A DNA stretch of 64,000 bases from Acinetobacter colistiniresistens (GTDB lineage: Bacteria > Pseudomonadota > Gammaproteobacteria > Pseudomonadales > Moraxellaceae): contig NZ_KE340380.1 in the NCBI RefSeq assembly GCF_000413935.1, positions 372,001 to 436,000 on the forward strand, written 5' to 3'. The notes under the pieces were generated by a model. The model saw only the letters and a list, made by a program, of their open reading frames with translations, was not told the DNA's origin and searched no databases. This document shows, piece after piece, positions 27,378 to 37,160 of the stretch. The number at the start of each line of letters is the position of its first letter. Positions within the stretch are counted from its first letter, which is position 1. The translations under genes and the position numbers were made by a program.

Positions 27378-28261
27378 GCATCAAAAAACGCGGATTGGCT
27401 AAAGGTCGTGGTTTAGATGCGCTGTTGGGTTCAATTCAAAAAGAAAAATTGCAACTTGAAGCACAAGCCTTGGATCATGGTCAACTCAAGCAAATTGATG
27501 TCAACTTATTAAAGCGTGGTGAATACCAGCCACGTCGCTTTATTCAAGAACAAGATTTACAAGAGCTTGCCGCATCGATTGAAAAACATGGCGTGATGCA
27601 ACCGATTGTGATTCGTCCTGTTGACGATGAACAGCATCCCTATGAAATTATTGCAGGTGAGCGACGTTGGCGTGCGGCACAATTAGCAGGGTTAACAGAA
27701 ATTCCTGCAATTGTGCGTGACTTAAATGATCAAGTCGCAATTGCTTTGGCATTAATTGAAAATATTCAACGTCAAGACCTGAATCCGATTGATCAAGCGG
27801 TCGCTTTACAGCGTTTCCATGATGAGTTTGGTTTAAGCCATCAAGAAATTGCAGATACTGTCGGTAAAGCACGTACCACAGTCAGTAACTTATTACGTTT
27901 ACTCAGCTTGGCAGATCCGATTAAAGACTTGATGCAACAAGGTCAGATTGATATGGGACATGCCCGTGCTATTTTGGCCTTGAAAGCAAAAGATCAGATG
28001 GCGGTTGCACAGATCGTGATTGAAAAAGGTTTGTCGGTACGTCAGACTGAACAGTTAGTTCGTGAGTGGAGTGAACCAAAACCTGAAAAAGAAAAGGTTC
28101 AGGTTTCTCCTGATATTGAACAGTTGACTCAGAAGCTATCAGAGCGTTTCGGGGCAAATGTGAAAATTGACCATAACCAAAAAGGTAAAGGGAAAATGGT
28201 CATTCATTACCACTCATTGGATGAGTTGGATGGAATCCTCAATATTTGTTTACCTAACTAA
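27374..28261 (+). CDS. parB: Chromosome-partitioning CTPase/DNA-binding protein ParB
   Basis: 295 residues. N-terminal Arg-rich KKRGLAKGRGLDALLG; the CTP-binding domain has the QPRRF and GERRWRAAQLAG motifs; the central helix-turn-helix is around HQEIADTVGKARTTVSNLLRLL; a C-terminal dimerisation domain follows. It binds parS centromere sites near the origin, none of which I noticed in this window. Confidence 0.95.
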   Translation: MSIKKRGLAKGRGLDALLGSIQKEKLQLEAQALDHGQLKQIDVNLLKRGEYQPRRFIQEQDLQELAASIEKHGVMQPIVIRPVDDEQHPYEIIAGERRWRAAQLAGLTEIPAIVRDLNDQVAIALALIENIQRQDLNPIDQAVALQRFHDEFGLSHQEIADTVGKARTTVSNLLRLLSLADPIKDLMQQGQIDMGHARAILALKAKDQMAVAQIVIEKGLSVRQTEQLVREWSEPKPEKEKVQVSPDIEQLTQKLSERFGANVKIDHNQKGKGKMVIHYHSLDELDGILNICLPN

Positions 28262-28271
28262 TATTAAGGGT

Positions 28272-28319
28272 GGATTCATTTATCACGTCTGTAAAGAGAC
28301 TTGAGTGATAAATGAATCC
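28272..28319. terminator. Long hairpin between parB and exbB
   Basis: A perfect 15-bp inverted repeat (28272-28286 with 28305-28319), 18-base loop. Reading on, a T-rich stretch (CCTTTTATATTTTT) lies about ten bases further. It probably terminates the parAB transcript, though the U-tract is not immediately adjacent. Confidence 0.55.
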
Positions 28320-28360
28320 TGATCCATCCTTTTATATTTTTAATATTATTGGGGAATAAT

Positions 28361-28990
28361 ATGTGGGAACTTGTGAAAGCGGGTGGCTGGTTAATGCTGC
28401 CCCTTATTCTCTCATCAATTTTTACGGTTGCCATTGCACTTGAACGATACATTCGTTTAAAACGGTCACAAGTTTTACCGCAAGTTTTGCTTATCAATGG
28501 TTCTGATGTCGAGTCAGTGATGAGCCATTTACAACAAGATGAAGCATTAAAAAGCCCATTAGGTCGTATTTTAAAAGCAGGTTATGACAACCAAGACCAA
28601 GGAGAGCAATTTGCGCGTGCTCAGATGGAAGCAACCGCATCTCAAGAGATTAGTCATCTTGAAAAAAATATTAACTTTTTAGGAACTTTGAGCGCCATTG
28701 CACCTTTGTTGGGTTTGCTGGGTACAGTGCTCGGGATTATTGAATCATTTTTAGTGATTGATGTCGGGTCAGCTGGTAATGCCAGTATGATGATGCCTGG
28801 TATTTCTAAAGCTTTAATTACCACTGCTGTAGGGATGCTGATTGCGATTCCTGCAATGATTGCTTATCGCTATTTTCAGCGGGTGGTACATGAATATGTT
28901 GCTGAATTAGAGCAGCAGTCAACCCTGTTTCACGCTGCGCTTTTTTATAAGAAAGCAGCTCATGCACATGAACACCGTCGTGCAAGCTAA
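28361..28990 (+). CDS. exbB: ExbB/TolQ-family proton-channel subunit
   Basis: 209 residues with three transmembrane helices (about 10-30, 110-135, 155-175; the last two carry LGLLGTVLGIIESF and ALITTAVGMLIAIPAM). The ATG at 28361 is preceded by GGGGAA. It partners with the ExbD-like protein 14 bases downstream. Placed ahead of msbA, it may energise an envelope or lipid process rather than TonB, which is inference. Confidence 0.88.
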   Translation: MWELVKAGGWLMLPLILSSIFTVAIALERYIRLKRSQVLPQVLLINGSDVESVMSHLQQDEALKSPLGRILKAGYDNQDQGEQFARAQMEATASQEISHLEKNINFLGTLSAIAPLLGLLGTVLGIIESFLVIDVGSAGNASMMMPGISKALITTAVGMLIAIPAMIAYRYFQRVVHEYVAELEQQSTLFHAALFYKKAAHAHEHRRAS

Positions 28991-29004
28991 GCTGAGGTGT
29001 TCAT

Positions 29005-29433
29005 ATGAAGTTTAAACGTTCTCAAGTTGAAGATATTCATATCAATTTGACACCAATGATTGACTGTATGTTATTTATTTTGGTGTTTTTATTACTGTCG
29101 ACCACTTTTAGTCAGCAAAGCCGTATAAACCTGACATTACCCGATGCACAGGGTGTTCCGCCTAAACAATTCGATCATAAAATTGAAATCATGGTAGACT
29201 CCACTGGACACTACTCTGTCAATGGTCAAGCTTTATCAAGCAAAGATATTGCTGACTTAAGTACGGCGATCAAACAGGTTGCACAAGATCGTCGTGATTT
29301 TATGTTCATTATTGCGGCTGATGCCAAAGCTGCGCATCAAGATGTGATTCGAGTGATGGATGTTGCCGGTCAACTCGGTTTTGTTAACGTCAATATCAGC
29401 ACCAAAGTACCAACAAGAGGTTTTACTGAGTGA
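29005..29433 (+). CDS. exbD: ExbD/TolR-family subunit
   Basis: 142 residues. A single N-terminal transmembrane helix follows the conserved NLTPMIDCMLFILVFLLL; Asp in MIDCML is the family's proton-carrying aspartate. The C-terminal periplasmic domain includes ADAKAAHQDVIRVMD. The stop codon overlaps the GTG start of msbA. Confidence 0.9.
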   Translation: MKFKRSQVEDIHINLTPMIDCMLFILVFLLLSTTFSQQSRINLTLPDAQGVPPKQFDHKIEIMVDSTGHYSVNGQALSSKDIADLSTAIKQVAQDRRDFMFIIAADAKAAHQDVIRVMDVAGQLGFVNVNISTKVPTRGFTE

Positions 29434-31157
29434 ATCAGGATTTTAAGGTTTATGTCCGTTTAATATCGTATTTAAAATCTTATTGGGGCGTTGCCTTATT
29501 AGTCTTACTTGGTTTCGGGATCAATGCAGCGACAGAAGTTTCTGTTGCAAAACTGTTGAAGTACATTATTGACGCCATTCAAGAAGGTAGCCGAACAAAC
29601 CTAGACTGGTTTCCGGCACTGATTGTTTTATTAATGTTTTTCCGTGGTGTTGGTCTCTTCCTCGGTGGTTACTTTTCTGCGGTGATTTCACGTAGTTTGG
29701 TATTTAGTATTCGTCAGGAAGTCTATGCAAAACTTTTAAGACTTCCATCGCAATATTATCTTGATAACAGTGCGGGTCATATCAGTGCAAAGCTGATGTA
29801 TAACGTAGAGCAGTTAACAGCAGCTTCTTCTGAATCTCTGCAAACATTGATTAAAGATGGATTGATTGTTGTTGGTTTATTGAGTTATCTGCTTTATACC
29901 AACTGGCGTTTAACCCTGTGTATTGTCGTTTTCATGCCATTCATTGGTTTGTTGGTCAGGATCGCTTCGAAAAAGATGCGTAAACTGTCAATCCAAGTAC
30001 AGAATACGATGGGCGATGTAAACCACGTGGTACAAGAAACCATTACTGGAAACTCGGTTGTGAAAAGCTTTACGGGTGAAGAGTTTGAACAGAAGCGTTT
30101 TTATAAATCTTCTGAAGAGAACCTGCGTCGTGGTTTGAAAATGGTGGTGGTGCAGAATATTAACAGCCCGATCATTCAGCTGTTATTATCAATGGCGATG
30201 GCGATTATTCTTTGGCTGGCGTTGCGTCCACAGGTTTTTGGTGATACCTCCGCGGGAGAGTTTATTTCCTTCATTACTGCTGCTGGTTTGATCTCTAAGC
30301 CTGTAAAGAACTTAACTGATATCAATGAAAAACTACAGCGTGGGTTAGCCGCAGCACACTCAGTGTTTGAATTGCTAGATATGCCTGAAGAAGTCAATAA
30401 CGGGCAGCTTAAACCAGTTTTGCAAGGCAATATTAAATTTGACCATGCAAATTTGCGTTATGAAGATGGCACACATGCAATTAAAGACTTCTCTTTGGAT
30501 ATAAAGGCAGGGCAAACCATTGCATTGGTTGGGCGATCTGGTGCAGGAAAGACCTCATTAGTAAATATGTTGCCGCGCTTCCAAGAGTTAAGTGAAGGGC
30601 AAATTTACTTTGATGATATTCCTGTTCAGGATATCGAGTTGGCTTATTTGCGTTCACAAATTGCGACAGTGAATCAACAGGTCGTACTATTTAACCGTTC
30701 GGTGCGTGATAACATTGCCTATGGTCAATTACAAGATGCAAGTGATGAGCAGGTAATTGCAGCCGCAAAAGCAGCCTATGCACATGATTTCATCATGAAC
30801 TTACCGCAAGGCTATGACACGATTCTTGGAGCACAAGGTCTGAATCTGTCAGGCGGTCAGCGTCAACGTATCGCAATTGCAAGAGCGATTTTAAAAGATT
30901 CTCCTATCTTGATTTTAGATGAAGCGACCAGTGCGCTGGATAATGAATCTGAATATTTCATCCAACAGGCATTTGATCAAGCAATGCAAGGGCGTACGAC
31001 GATTGTCATTGCACATCGTCTTTCAACGGTCGAAAATGCAGATATGATCGTGGTCATGGATAAAGGTCAAATTATTGAACAAGGGACACATGCCGAATTG
31101 CTTGCCAAGCATGGTATGTATTATCAATTACATCAACGTAATTTTGAGGAAAATTAA
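29430..31157 (+). CDS. msbA: Lipid A/LOS ABC exporter MsbA
   Basis: 575 residues. Six membrane helices precede the ABC domain, with Walker A VGRSGAGKTSLVN, signature LSGGQRQRIAIARA and Walker B ILILDEATSALD. It flips core-lipid A across the inner membrane. The GTG start at 29430 overlaps the exbD stop (GTGA). It is followed by lpxK, the normal partner. Confidence 0.94.
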   Translation: MNQDFKVYVRLISYLKSYWGVALLVLLGFGINAATEVSVAKLLKYIIDAIQEGSRTNLDWFPALIVLLMFFRGVGLFLGGYFSAVISRSLVFSIRQEVYAKLLRLPSQYYLDNSAGHISAKLMYNVEQLTAASSESLQTLIKDGLIVVGLLSYLLYTNWRLTLCIVVFMPFIGLLVRIASKKMRKLSIQVQNTMGDVNHVVQETITGNSVVKSFTGEEFEQKRFYKSSEENLRRGLKMVVVQNINSPIIQLLLSMAMAIILWLALRPQVFGDTSAGEFISFITAAGLISKPVKNLTDINEKLQRGLAAAHSVFELLDMPEEVNNGQLKPVLQGNIKFDHANLRYEDGTHAIKDFSLDIKAGQTIALVGRSGAGKTSLVNMLPRFQELSEGQIYFDDIPVQDIELAYLRSQIATVNQQVVLFNRSVRDNIAYGQLQDASDEQVIAAAKAAYAHDFIMNLPQGYDTILGAQGLNLSGGQRQRIAIARAILKDSPILILDEATSALDNESEYFIQQAFDQAMQGRTTIVIAHRLSTVENADMIVVMDKGQIIEQGTHAELLAKHGMYYQLHQRNFEEN

Positions 31158-31159
31158 GC

Positions 31160-32167
31160 ATGTCGATGGCACAGCGGATTCAGGATGCTTGGAATGAACA
31201 GGCTTCGTGGTTAGTGCTGTTGCGCCCATTGTCATGGTTATATCGACTCGGTTTTTGTGCGAATCAGGCGCTATATCAACATGGAATTAAGCCTGTTTAT
31301 CAAGCGCCTGTGCCGGTTATGGTGATTGGGAATATTACGGTTGGTGGTAGTGGTAAAACACCGTTATTGATCCAGTTGGTTAAGTACTTACAGCAGCATA
31401 ATTTAAAAGTTGGGGTAATTAGCCGTGGTTATGGTGGCACAGGCCCATTTCCACTTTTGGTGACGCAGGGTTCAGAGCCTGAAGCTGCAGGTGATGAGCC
31501 TTGTCTGATCGTACAATCGACCCATGTACCGATGGCAGTGGGACCAAACCGACAAGCTGCTATTGAGTTACTTCTTGAAAATGAAAAACTTGATCTAATT
31601 ATTAGTGACGACGGCTTGCAACATTGGGCTTTAGCGCGGCAAATTGAATGGATTGTATTGGATCAAAATCGCGGTTTAGGCAATGAAAAACTATTACCTG
31701 AAGGATATTTGCGTGAACCAAAATCACGCTTAAAAAAAAGCACCGTGATTGCACATACTAAAACTGCACAAGCACAAAGAAATATGCATTTAGCAGTTGG
31801 GGAACCTTATCTTTTAAATCCTGATGTGGAGACGAAATGGTTTGATGCCAGTCAGTATTTTAATGCAGTCGTTGGCATTGGCTTTCCACAGCGTTTTTAT
31901 CAGACTTTAAATACCTTGAATGTGCAGCAATATCAGGCCCATGAGTTTCCAGATCATCATGACTATGAGATTGGCGATCTAACTTTTGATAATCATGATG
32001 CCATTATTACCACTGAGAAAGATGCGGTAAAGTTCAAGGCATTATTAAAGCAAAATCCTGAATTTAACATTCCTGTTTGGGTTGTTCCCGTTGAGGCTGA
32101 TTTATCATCCGATTGCTATGACTTGCTGAAGTTACAACTGCAGCAAGTTGGTATTCAATTTTCTTAG
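31160..32167 (+). CDS. lpxK: Tetraacyldisaccharide 4'-kinase LpxK
   Basis: 335 residues. P-loop VIGNITVGGSGKTPL, then VISRGYGG and DDGLQHW, all LpxK hallmarks. It phosphorylates the lipid A precursor at the 4' position on the cytoplasmic face of the inner membrane. Two bases separate it from msbA. Confidence 0.94.
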   Translation: MSMAQRIQDAWNEQASWLVLLRPLSWLYRLGFCANQALYQHGIKPVYQAPVPVMVIGNITVGGSGKTPLLIQLVKYLQQHNLKVGVISRGYGGTGPFPLLVTQGSEPEAAGDEPCLIVQSTHVPMAVGPNRQAAIELLLENEKLDLIISDDGLQHWALARQIEWIVLDQNRGLGNEKLLPEGYLREPKSRLKKSTVIAHTKTAQAQRNMHLAVGEPYLLNPDVETKWFDASQYFNAVVGIGFPQRFYQTLNTLNVQQYQAHEFPDHHDYEIGDLTFDNHDAIITTEKDAVKFKALLKQNPEFNIPVWVVPVEADLSSDCYDLLKLQLQQVGIQFS

Positions 32168-32176
32168 AGAGCGACC

Positions 32177-32938
32177 ATGAAACATATTGTTATCCCAGCT
32201 CGTTTTTCGAGTTCTCGCCTGCCAGCAAAACCCTTATTACTTATTCATGGCCGTCCAATGATTTTGCGTGTGGTTGATCAAGCTAAAAAAGTTGCTGGCT
32301 TTGATGATCTTTGTGTAGCGACAGATGATGAGCGTATTGCTGAAGTATGCCGTGCAGAAGGCGTTGATGTGGTTATCACCAGTGCAGAGCATCCTTCAGG
32401 TACAGACCGTTTAAGTGAGGTTGCACGTCTGAAGGGGTGGTCGCAAGATGATATTATCGTCAATGTACAGGGTGATGAGCCATTGCTACCAGCACAGCTT
32501 GTTCAGCAGGTTAGCCAACTTTTGGTCGACAATCCGCAGTGCTCAATGTCAACACTATGTGAACCGATTCATCAGCTAGATGAGTTTCGGCGAGATAGTA
32601 TTGTCAAAGTGGTCATGAGTAAGCGTAATGAAGCACTATACTTTAGCCGTGCCACTATTCCATATGATCGTGATGGTGCGAAACTGGCTGAGCCAACATT
32701 GCATGATCAAGCTTTCCGTCACTTGGGTTTATATGCCTACCGTGTGAAATTACTGCAAGAGTATGTCACTTGGGAACAAGGACATCTTGAGAAATTAGAG
32801 AGTCTGGAGCAACTGCGTGTACTCGAAAATGGCCACCGGATTGCAATAACCGTAGCAGCAGCCAATTTACCACCAGGGGTTGATACTCAAGCGGATCTGG
32901 ATCGATTAAACACTATGCCTGTGAGTGCCTTTGAATAA
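32177..32938 (+). CDS. kdsB: CMP-KDO synthetase (3-deoxy-manno-octulosonate cytidylyltransferase)
   Basis: 253 residues. N-terminal [15 protein letters not shown], then [16 protein letters not shown] and NVQGDEPLL are typical. It activates KDO for LPS/LOS core synthesis. It lies nine bases after lpxK. Confidence 0.96.
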   Translation: MKHIVIPARFSSSRLPAKPLLLIHGRPMILRVVDQAKKVAGFDDLCVATDDERIAEVCRAEGVDVVITSAEHPSGTDRLSEVARLKGWSQDDIIVNVQGDEPLLPAQLVQQVSQLLVDNPQCSMSTLCEPIHQLDEFRRDSIVKVVMSKRNEALYFSRATIPYDRDGAKLAEPTLHDQAFRHLGLYAYRVKLLQEYVTWEQGHLEKLESLEQLRVLENGHRIAITVAAANLPPGVDTQADLDRLNTMPVSAFE

Positions 32939-32940
32939 TT

Positions 32941-33924
32941 ATGGTCGATACTCAATCTGCGGTGAAATATCCTTGGCATGCCCAAACATGGGAATTGTTA
33001 ACCACACGATTTCCTGAACTTGGGCATGGCCTTTTGTTTTATGGAAAGCAAGGCTGTGCAAAAAAAGAGTTTGCAGCGCGATTTGTGGCTTGGGTTCTTT
33101 GTCTGAATAAGCAAGCGCAAGCTGCTTGTGGTGAATGTACGAGTTGCCAATGGTTAAAGTCTGACACTCACCCAAATTATGTGCATATCACCACGGATGA
33201 AGAGAATAAAAAGCAAAATGCTAAAATTAAAATTGAAAAGATTCGAGATCTACTTCCATTTGTTCAGCAAACTGGAGAAGGTTGGCGCGTTGTCGTTATT
33301 GAGCCTGCTGAAGCATTAAATACGGCCTCGGCCAATGCATTACTTAAGACGTTGGAGGAACCTGGCGAGAAAGTGGTGCTGATCTTATTGGCGGATCATT
33401 ACTTAAAACTTCCAGCAACGATTCGAAGTCGATTACAGCATTTTGCTTTAGACCGATTAACGATCTCAGATGCACAAGCATTTATAAAACAGCAGATTCC
33501 TGAGATTAGCGCTGAGCAAGTTTCTTTATTGTTGAACCTTGCCAATGATATGCCTTTGACGGCTATTGAAATTGAAAAGAGTGAATGGCTACAAAAACGT
33601 GCCTTATTTCTACAGGATTGGCTTAAGTTAGTTGCCGAAAAGAATATGCCTTTAAACTATTCAAATAAGTGGTCCAAAGAATTAAATTTCGCTGAATGGA
33701 TGACCATGTTTGAATACCTTTTAGGGGATTTGATTAGTTTAAAGTTGAATCAATCATTAAAGAATGATGATTTGGATTTTAAGCCACTCGCTGAATTTTA
33801 TAGTTTAGAAGCACTTTTTACGATTTATTCTGATTTACAGAAGAAAAAGTTAATGATTGAGCAAAATGTACAAACCCAATTGGTTATGGATGAGTTGTTT
33901 ATTCAGCTAATGAATGTCGGTTAA
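32941..33924 (+). CDS. holB: DNA polymerase III delta' subunit
   Basis: 327 residues. N-terminal AAA+ domain (LLFYGKQGCAKKEFA, a degenerate P-loop as in delta'), a zinc cluster around AACGECTSCQW, the VIEPAEALNTASANALLKTLEEP sensor region and a C-terminal helical domain. Part of the clamp loader. It starts two bases after kdsB. In many relatives holB is followed directly by pilZ; here three accessory genes lie between. Confidence 0.9.
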   Translation: MVDTQSAVKYPWHAQTWELLTTRFPELGHGLLFYGKQGCAKKEFAARFVAWVLCLNKQAQAACGECTSCQWLKSDTHPNYVHITTDEENKKQNAKIKIEKIRDLLPFVQQTGEGWRVVVIEPAEALNTASANALLKTLEEPGEKVVLILLADHYLKLPATIRSRLQHFALDRLTISDAQAFIKQQIPEISAEQVSLLLNLANDMPLTAIEIEKSEWLQKRALFLQDWLKLVAEKNMPLNYSNKWSKELNFAEWMTMFEYLLGDLISLKLNQSLKNDDLDFKPLAEFYSLEALFTIYSDLQKKKLMIEQNVQTQLVMDELFIQLMNVG

Positions 33925-34108
33925 GTTGGTTTAAAAAATATTTTAATTAAATTGATATGCTTAGCTCTGTTTTCTAATCTGCGGAGCTAGGTTTTGTGGT
34001 GATCATGTAAGCTTTGTATATAAATTGTTCATCGCTCTTTAATCCTTATAAAATGTATATAAAATGTGAGTTACTTCACAATAATATTAAAAAATAAGGA
34101 ATATAGAG

Positions 34109-34414
34109 ATGAAAATAACATTTATCGCGTTTGCTTTATCATTTTTAATGATACCAAGCATTGTAATGGCAGAACCAAAATTTGTATCGAATATTAATGG
34201 CTCTTCATTTGTGATTAATGCTTCAAATATAGGGTCTCAAGCCTATGAATGTATTTATAACTATTCTTTCAATCATGATCGGGGCTCAGTAGCGAATCAG
34301 TTCAGTGGTAAATTTTATATTGAAGCTGGAGTAAATAATATTTCAGTCATTTCAAGAAATACGGATCGAATGATTAGCAACTTGGATTTTGATTATAAAT
34401 GTACCGAAAAATAG
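34109..34414 (+). CDS. Small secreted protein of unknown function
   Basis: 101 residues. A signal peptide (MKITFIAFALSFLMIPSIVMA, cleavage near AEPKF) is followed by an 80-residue domain with two cysteines (AYECIY and YKCTEK) that could form a disulfide. GGAATATAGAG precedes the ATG. A clear terminator follows. The low-GC accessory style suggests transfer. Confidence 0.65.
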   Translation: MKITFIAFALSFLMIPSIVMAEPKFVSNINGSSFVINASNIGSQAYECIYNYSFNHDRGSVANQFSGKFYIEAGVNNISVISRNTDRMISNLDFDYKCTEK

Positions 34415-34440
34415 AAACTCATTTTTGATTTTCCAGAAAA

Positions 34441-34465
34441 GGCTGCTCATATGAGCAGCTTTTTT
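34441..34465 (+). terminator. Intrinsic terminator of the small secreted-protein gene
   Basis: GCTGCTCAT (34442-34450) pairs with ATGAGCAGC (34451-34459), followed by TTTTTT. Confidence 0.85.
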
Positions 34466-34568
34466 ATTGGGGGAAATTCTCTCAATAGGATGTTAAAAAT
34501 TCACATTTTTAAGTAAATATGTTATTTTTTCACATGGCGTTTTGCTAGATATGCTAGGGAATTGAGAT

Positions 34569-35078
34569 ATGCAAATAAAAACACTTTTAGTCGCTTTGGG
34601 TTGTCTGTCATTGAGTGCTTGCCAGACTTTGGATTCAGCAATGTCAGCAACTGATGGAATTTTAAATAAAACTGGAGATATTTTGAGTGGAGACTTCCGT
34701 GGCTTAGGGCCTGCTAAGAAGGCTACTCTGTCAGAAATTTGGAGAGATTGGCAACAGAATGAAATTACAGCAAAGCGAAAGTGGGATGCACAGCGTCTTG
34801 AAGTGCCTGGAATCATTACACGTATTACTAAAACAGGTGAGGTAATTTCCCAAAACCAGATTGCGATTATTTTTAAAGATCCAAGTAATGCTAAATGTAA
34901 AGGACAGGGGCTGACCCGTGATGATTTAAAAGTAAATACCGATAAAATTAGTAATTTAAAGGTAGGGGATCGAATTACGGTGACGGGTGTGTTGGGGACG
35001 ACTGAATCAAAATGGGCAACTCAAGGTGAATGCTGGTTCTCCTTCGATAAAGCTGAAATTGTTAAAGCATCAAAATAG
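34569..35078 (+). CDS. Lipoprotein with a predicted OB-fold-like domain
   Basis: 169 residues. The lipobox is LSLSAC with Cys at about 18. The rest has a VPGIITRITKTGEVIS to GDRITVTGVLG pattern, resembling bacterial OB-fold (tRNA_anti-like) domains. Two more cysteines (AKCKGQG and GECWFS) could pair. The likely location is the periplasmic membrane face. Function is unknown. It is an accessory insertion between holB and pilZ. Confidence 0.65.
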   Translation: MQIKTLLVALGCLSLSACQTLDSAMSATDGILNKTGDILSGDFRGLGPAKKATLSEIWRDWQQNEITAKRKWDAQRLEVPGIITRITKTGEVISQNQIAIIFKDPSNAKCKGQGLTRDDLKVNTDKISNLKVGDRITVTGVLGTTESKWATQGECWFSFDKAEIVKASK

Positions 35079-35133
35079 TGAATGTGATAGATATAGCAAG
35101 CAGGCCTTGCTATATCTCATTGAAATCATTGTC

Positions 35134-35637
35134 TTATGGGTTGAATTTACCATTCTCATCTTCATGCTCTGCTGCAATTGGCGTATGGTAAATTAGATTC
35201 AGCTGATTGTTTTTGAGTAGATAGAATTTTTTGGCATAAATGTCTTTTCCATTCACTTTGACAGAACCATGTGTGATCAATAGCAAACTGTTGGGTTGGG
35301 TATCAATTAATTTTTCTCCTGTTTCGCCCCCAAATGTCTGTAGAATTTTACCGGTTTTTTTACTAATTAAGGTGAGGCTATAACACATTGCACCACAACC
35401 CCAACCGACCACCACATATTCTCCTGCATAATCCGGTTTTTCTGTTAGACCTTGTGATAATCGTGTTCTAAATAAACGGGCATAGGCATCAGTCATATCC
35501 AGTTGAGCCGTGGGTCCTTTGTACAACGAGGCAGGGTAATCGGTGAATTTAGGTGGTTTTTTCAAGCTTTCAGCATAGAGCATGGAGGTGCTCAGTAAGT
35601 AAAAGCTACAAAATACCAATAGGCTTATTCTTTTCAT
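35134..35637 (-). CDS. Secreted protein of unknown function
   Basis: 167 residues. A signal peptide (MKRISLLVFCSFYLLSTSMLYA) is followed by a soluble domain with a GWGCGAMCYSL cysteine pair. Similar GxGCG-type proteins occur in many proteobacteria, with no known role. AAAAGGAG precedes the ATG. It is convergent with the lipoprotein gene. Confidence 0.65.
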   Translation of the reverse strand: MKRISLLVFCSFYLLSTSMLYAESLKKPPKFTDYPASLYKGPTAQLDMTDAYARLFRTRLSQGLTEKPDYAGEYVVVGWGCGAMCYSLTLISKKTGKILQTFGGETGEKLIDTQPNSLLLITHGSVKVNGKDIYAKKFYLLKNNQLNLIYHTPIAAEHEDENGKFNP

Positions 35638-35980
35638 GTTTAAACTCCTTTTGATTTAATATTTTCAGCTTTAATTGAGCTCAAAATATTGAAACAGGAC
35701 TGAATAATTGTCATCTAGACTTAAACATTTCTTTTTAGACTACATGGCTTGTTTAAATAAAGTTCGGATTGTTGACTTTACTCTGCTTTTACCAAAACAT
35801 TATTTGTTGTTTGTTCGATAGTTTTCTATAATCAAGTGATAAATCGAGTATAGGTTTTTTATTAAACAGTCACCAGGATAAATGTCGTAAACTTGCACAA
35901 TTTTGGTAATATTTTTAGATTTATCAATGGTATAAAATTATTAATGTTTAAATTAATTGAGTGTTTAACAGGGGAATGTT
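35638..35980. other. Intergenic stretch between the secreted protein and pilZ, no feature seen
   Basis: 343 AT-rich bases holding divergent promoters by position. I see no ORF, no clear hairpin and no recognisable operator. Confidence 0.4.
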
Positions 35981-36325
35981 ATGCAACCACAAATGATGGG
36001 CGGAATTATACAGGTTAATATTCCTGACAAATCGACATTGCAATCTAGCTACATGCCTTTTGTGTTGGGTGGAGGCTTATTTGTACCAACCAAACAAGCC
36101 GTTAAAATGGGGCAGGAAGTATTTGTATTGGCAACCTTGCCTGAGCAATCACAAAAGATTCCACTCACAGGAAAAGTAATCTGGATTTCACATAAACAGA
36201 CTCATTTTAAGCCACAAGGCTTTGCGATTCAGTTGGTCGGTGAAAAAGGTGTGTATTATAAAAATGAAGCTGAAAAGCTTCTAGCGGGTATGAAAGGCTT
36301 GGATCGTCCAAGCTATACGATGTAG
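35981..36325 (+). CDS. pilZ: PilZ-domain type IV pilus protein
   Basis: 114 residues. It is the short PilZ type needed for type IV pilus biogenesis: GGLFVPTKQAVKMGQEVFVLATLPE then LTGKVIWISHK and QGFAIQL. The c-di-GMP arginine/DxSxxG motif is missing, as in the founding PilZ protein. Its neighbour tatD is the usual partner in Pseudomonas-type order (holB-pilZ-tatD). Confidence 0.85.
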   Translation: MQPQMMGGIIQVNIPDKSTLQSSYMPFVLGGGLFVPTKQAVKMGQEVFVLATLPEQSQKIPLTGKVIWISHKQTHFKPQGFAIQLVGEKGVYYKNEAEKLLAGMKGLDRPSYTM

Positions 36326-36349
36326 TTGTTAAGAGAATAGGAATAAAGA

Positions 36350-37123
36350 GTGTTTGTTGATACGCATTGCCATTTAACCATGTTAGATCTAACGCCTTAT
36401 CAGGGCGATTTAGATCAGGCACTACAGCAAGCTCGACTTGCAGGTGTTTCCAAATTCATGGGGATTTCAGTCGATTTGGATGATCATGTTAAATTGGCAG
36501 ACATTGCAGCGCGACATGATGATGTTGGTTATTCAGTTGGTGTGCATCCTTGTGAAGATGAGCAGATTATGGCGCGTGCAACAACAGACTATCTTGTGAA
36601 GCTTGCGCAATCAGATAAAGTCTGGGCATTAGGGGAAACGGGGTTAGACTATTACCATAGTACTGATTTCGTGGCTGAGCAAAAACGGTGCTTCGCACGC
36701 CATATTGAAGCGTCGAAAATTGTTAAAAAGCCTGTAGTGGTGCATACCCGAGCAGCGAAACACGATACAGTCGATATTATTCGGGCGGAACAATCTACAC
36801 ATGGCATTCTGCACTGCTTTACCGAAGATTGGGAAACTGCCAAAGCTGTTCTGGATTGTGGTTACTATATTTCCTTTTCAGGAATTGTCTCATTCAAAAA
36901 TGCACAAGACTTGCGGGATGTTGCGAAACAGGTGCCACTTGATCGGTTGCTGATTGAAACGGATAGTCCTTATTTGGCACCCGTTCCATACCGTGGTAAA
37001 ACCAATGAACCGAAGTATGTTCCTTTTGTAGCAAAAGCATTAAGTGATGTATATGATAAATCGGTTGAAGAGATTGGCAGGATTACAACACAAAATTTTG
37101 AGAATCTCTTAAATTTGAAATAA
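36350..37123 (+). CDS. TatD-family metal-dependent DNase (YcfH-like)
   Basis: 257 residues. The TIM-barrel metal ligands are visible: DTHCHL, GETGLDYY, VVHTRAAKHDT, HCFTED and LIETDSPYLAP. This form (GTG start, FVDTHCHL) is closest to YcfH-type proteins. It follows pilZ by 24 bases. Confidence 0.9.
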   Translation: MFVDTHCHLTMLDLTPYQGDLDQALQQARLAGVSKFMGISVDLDDHVKLADIAARHDDVGYSVGVHPCEDEQIMARATTDYLVKLAQSDKVWALGETGLDYYHSTDFVAEQKRCFARHIEASKIVKKPVVVHTRAAKHDTVDIIRAEQSTHGILHCFTEDWETAKAVLDCGYYISFSGIVSFKNAQDLRDVAKQVPLDRLLIETDSPYLAPVPYRGKTNEPKYVPFVAKALSDVYDKSVEEIGRITTQNFENLLNLK

Positions 37124-37160
37124 ACGGTTTTGTTGTACTAGGAAGAAAGAGAGTTATTAC

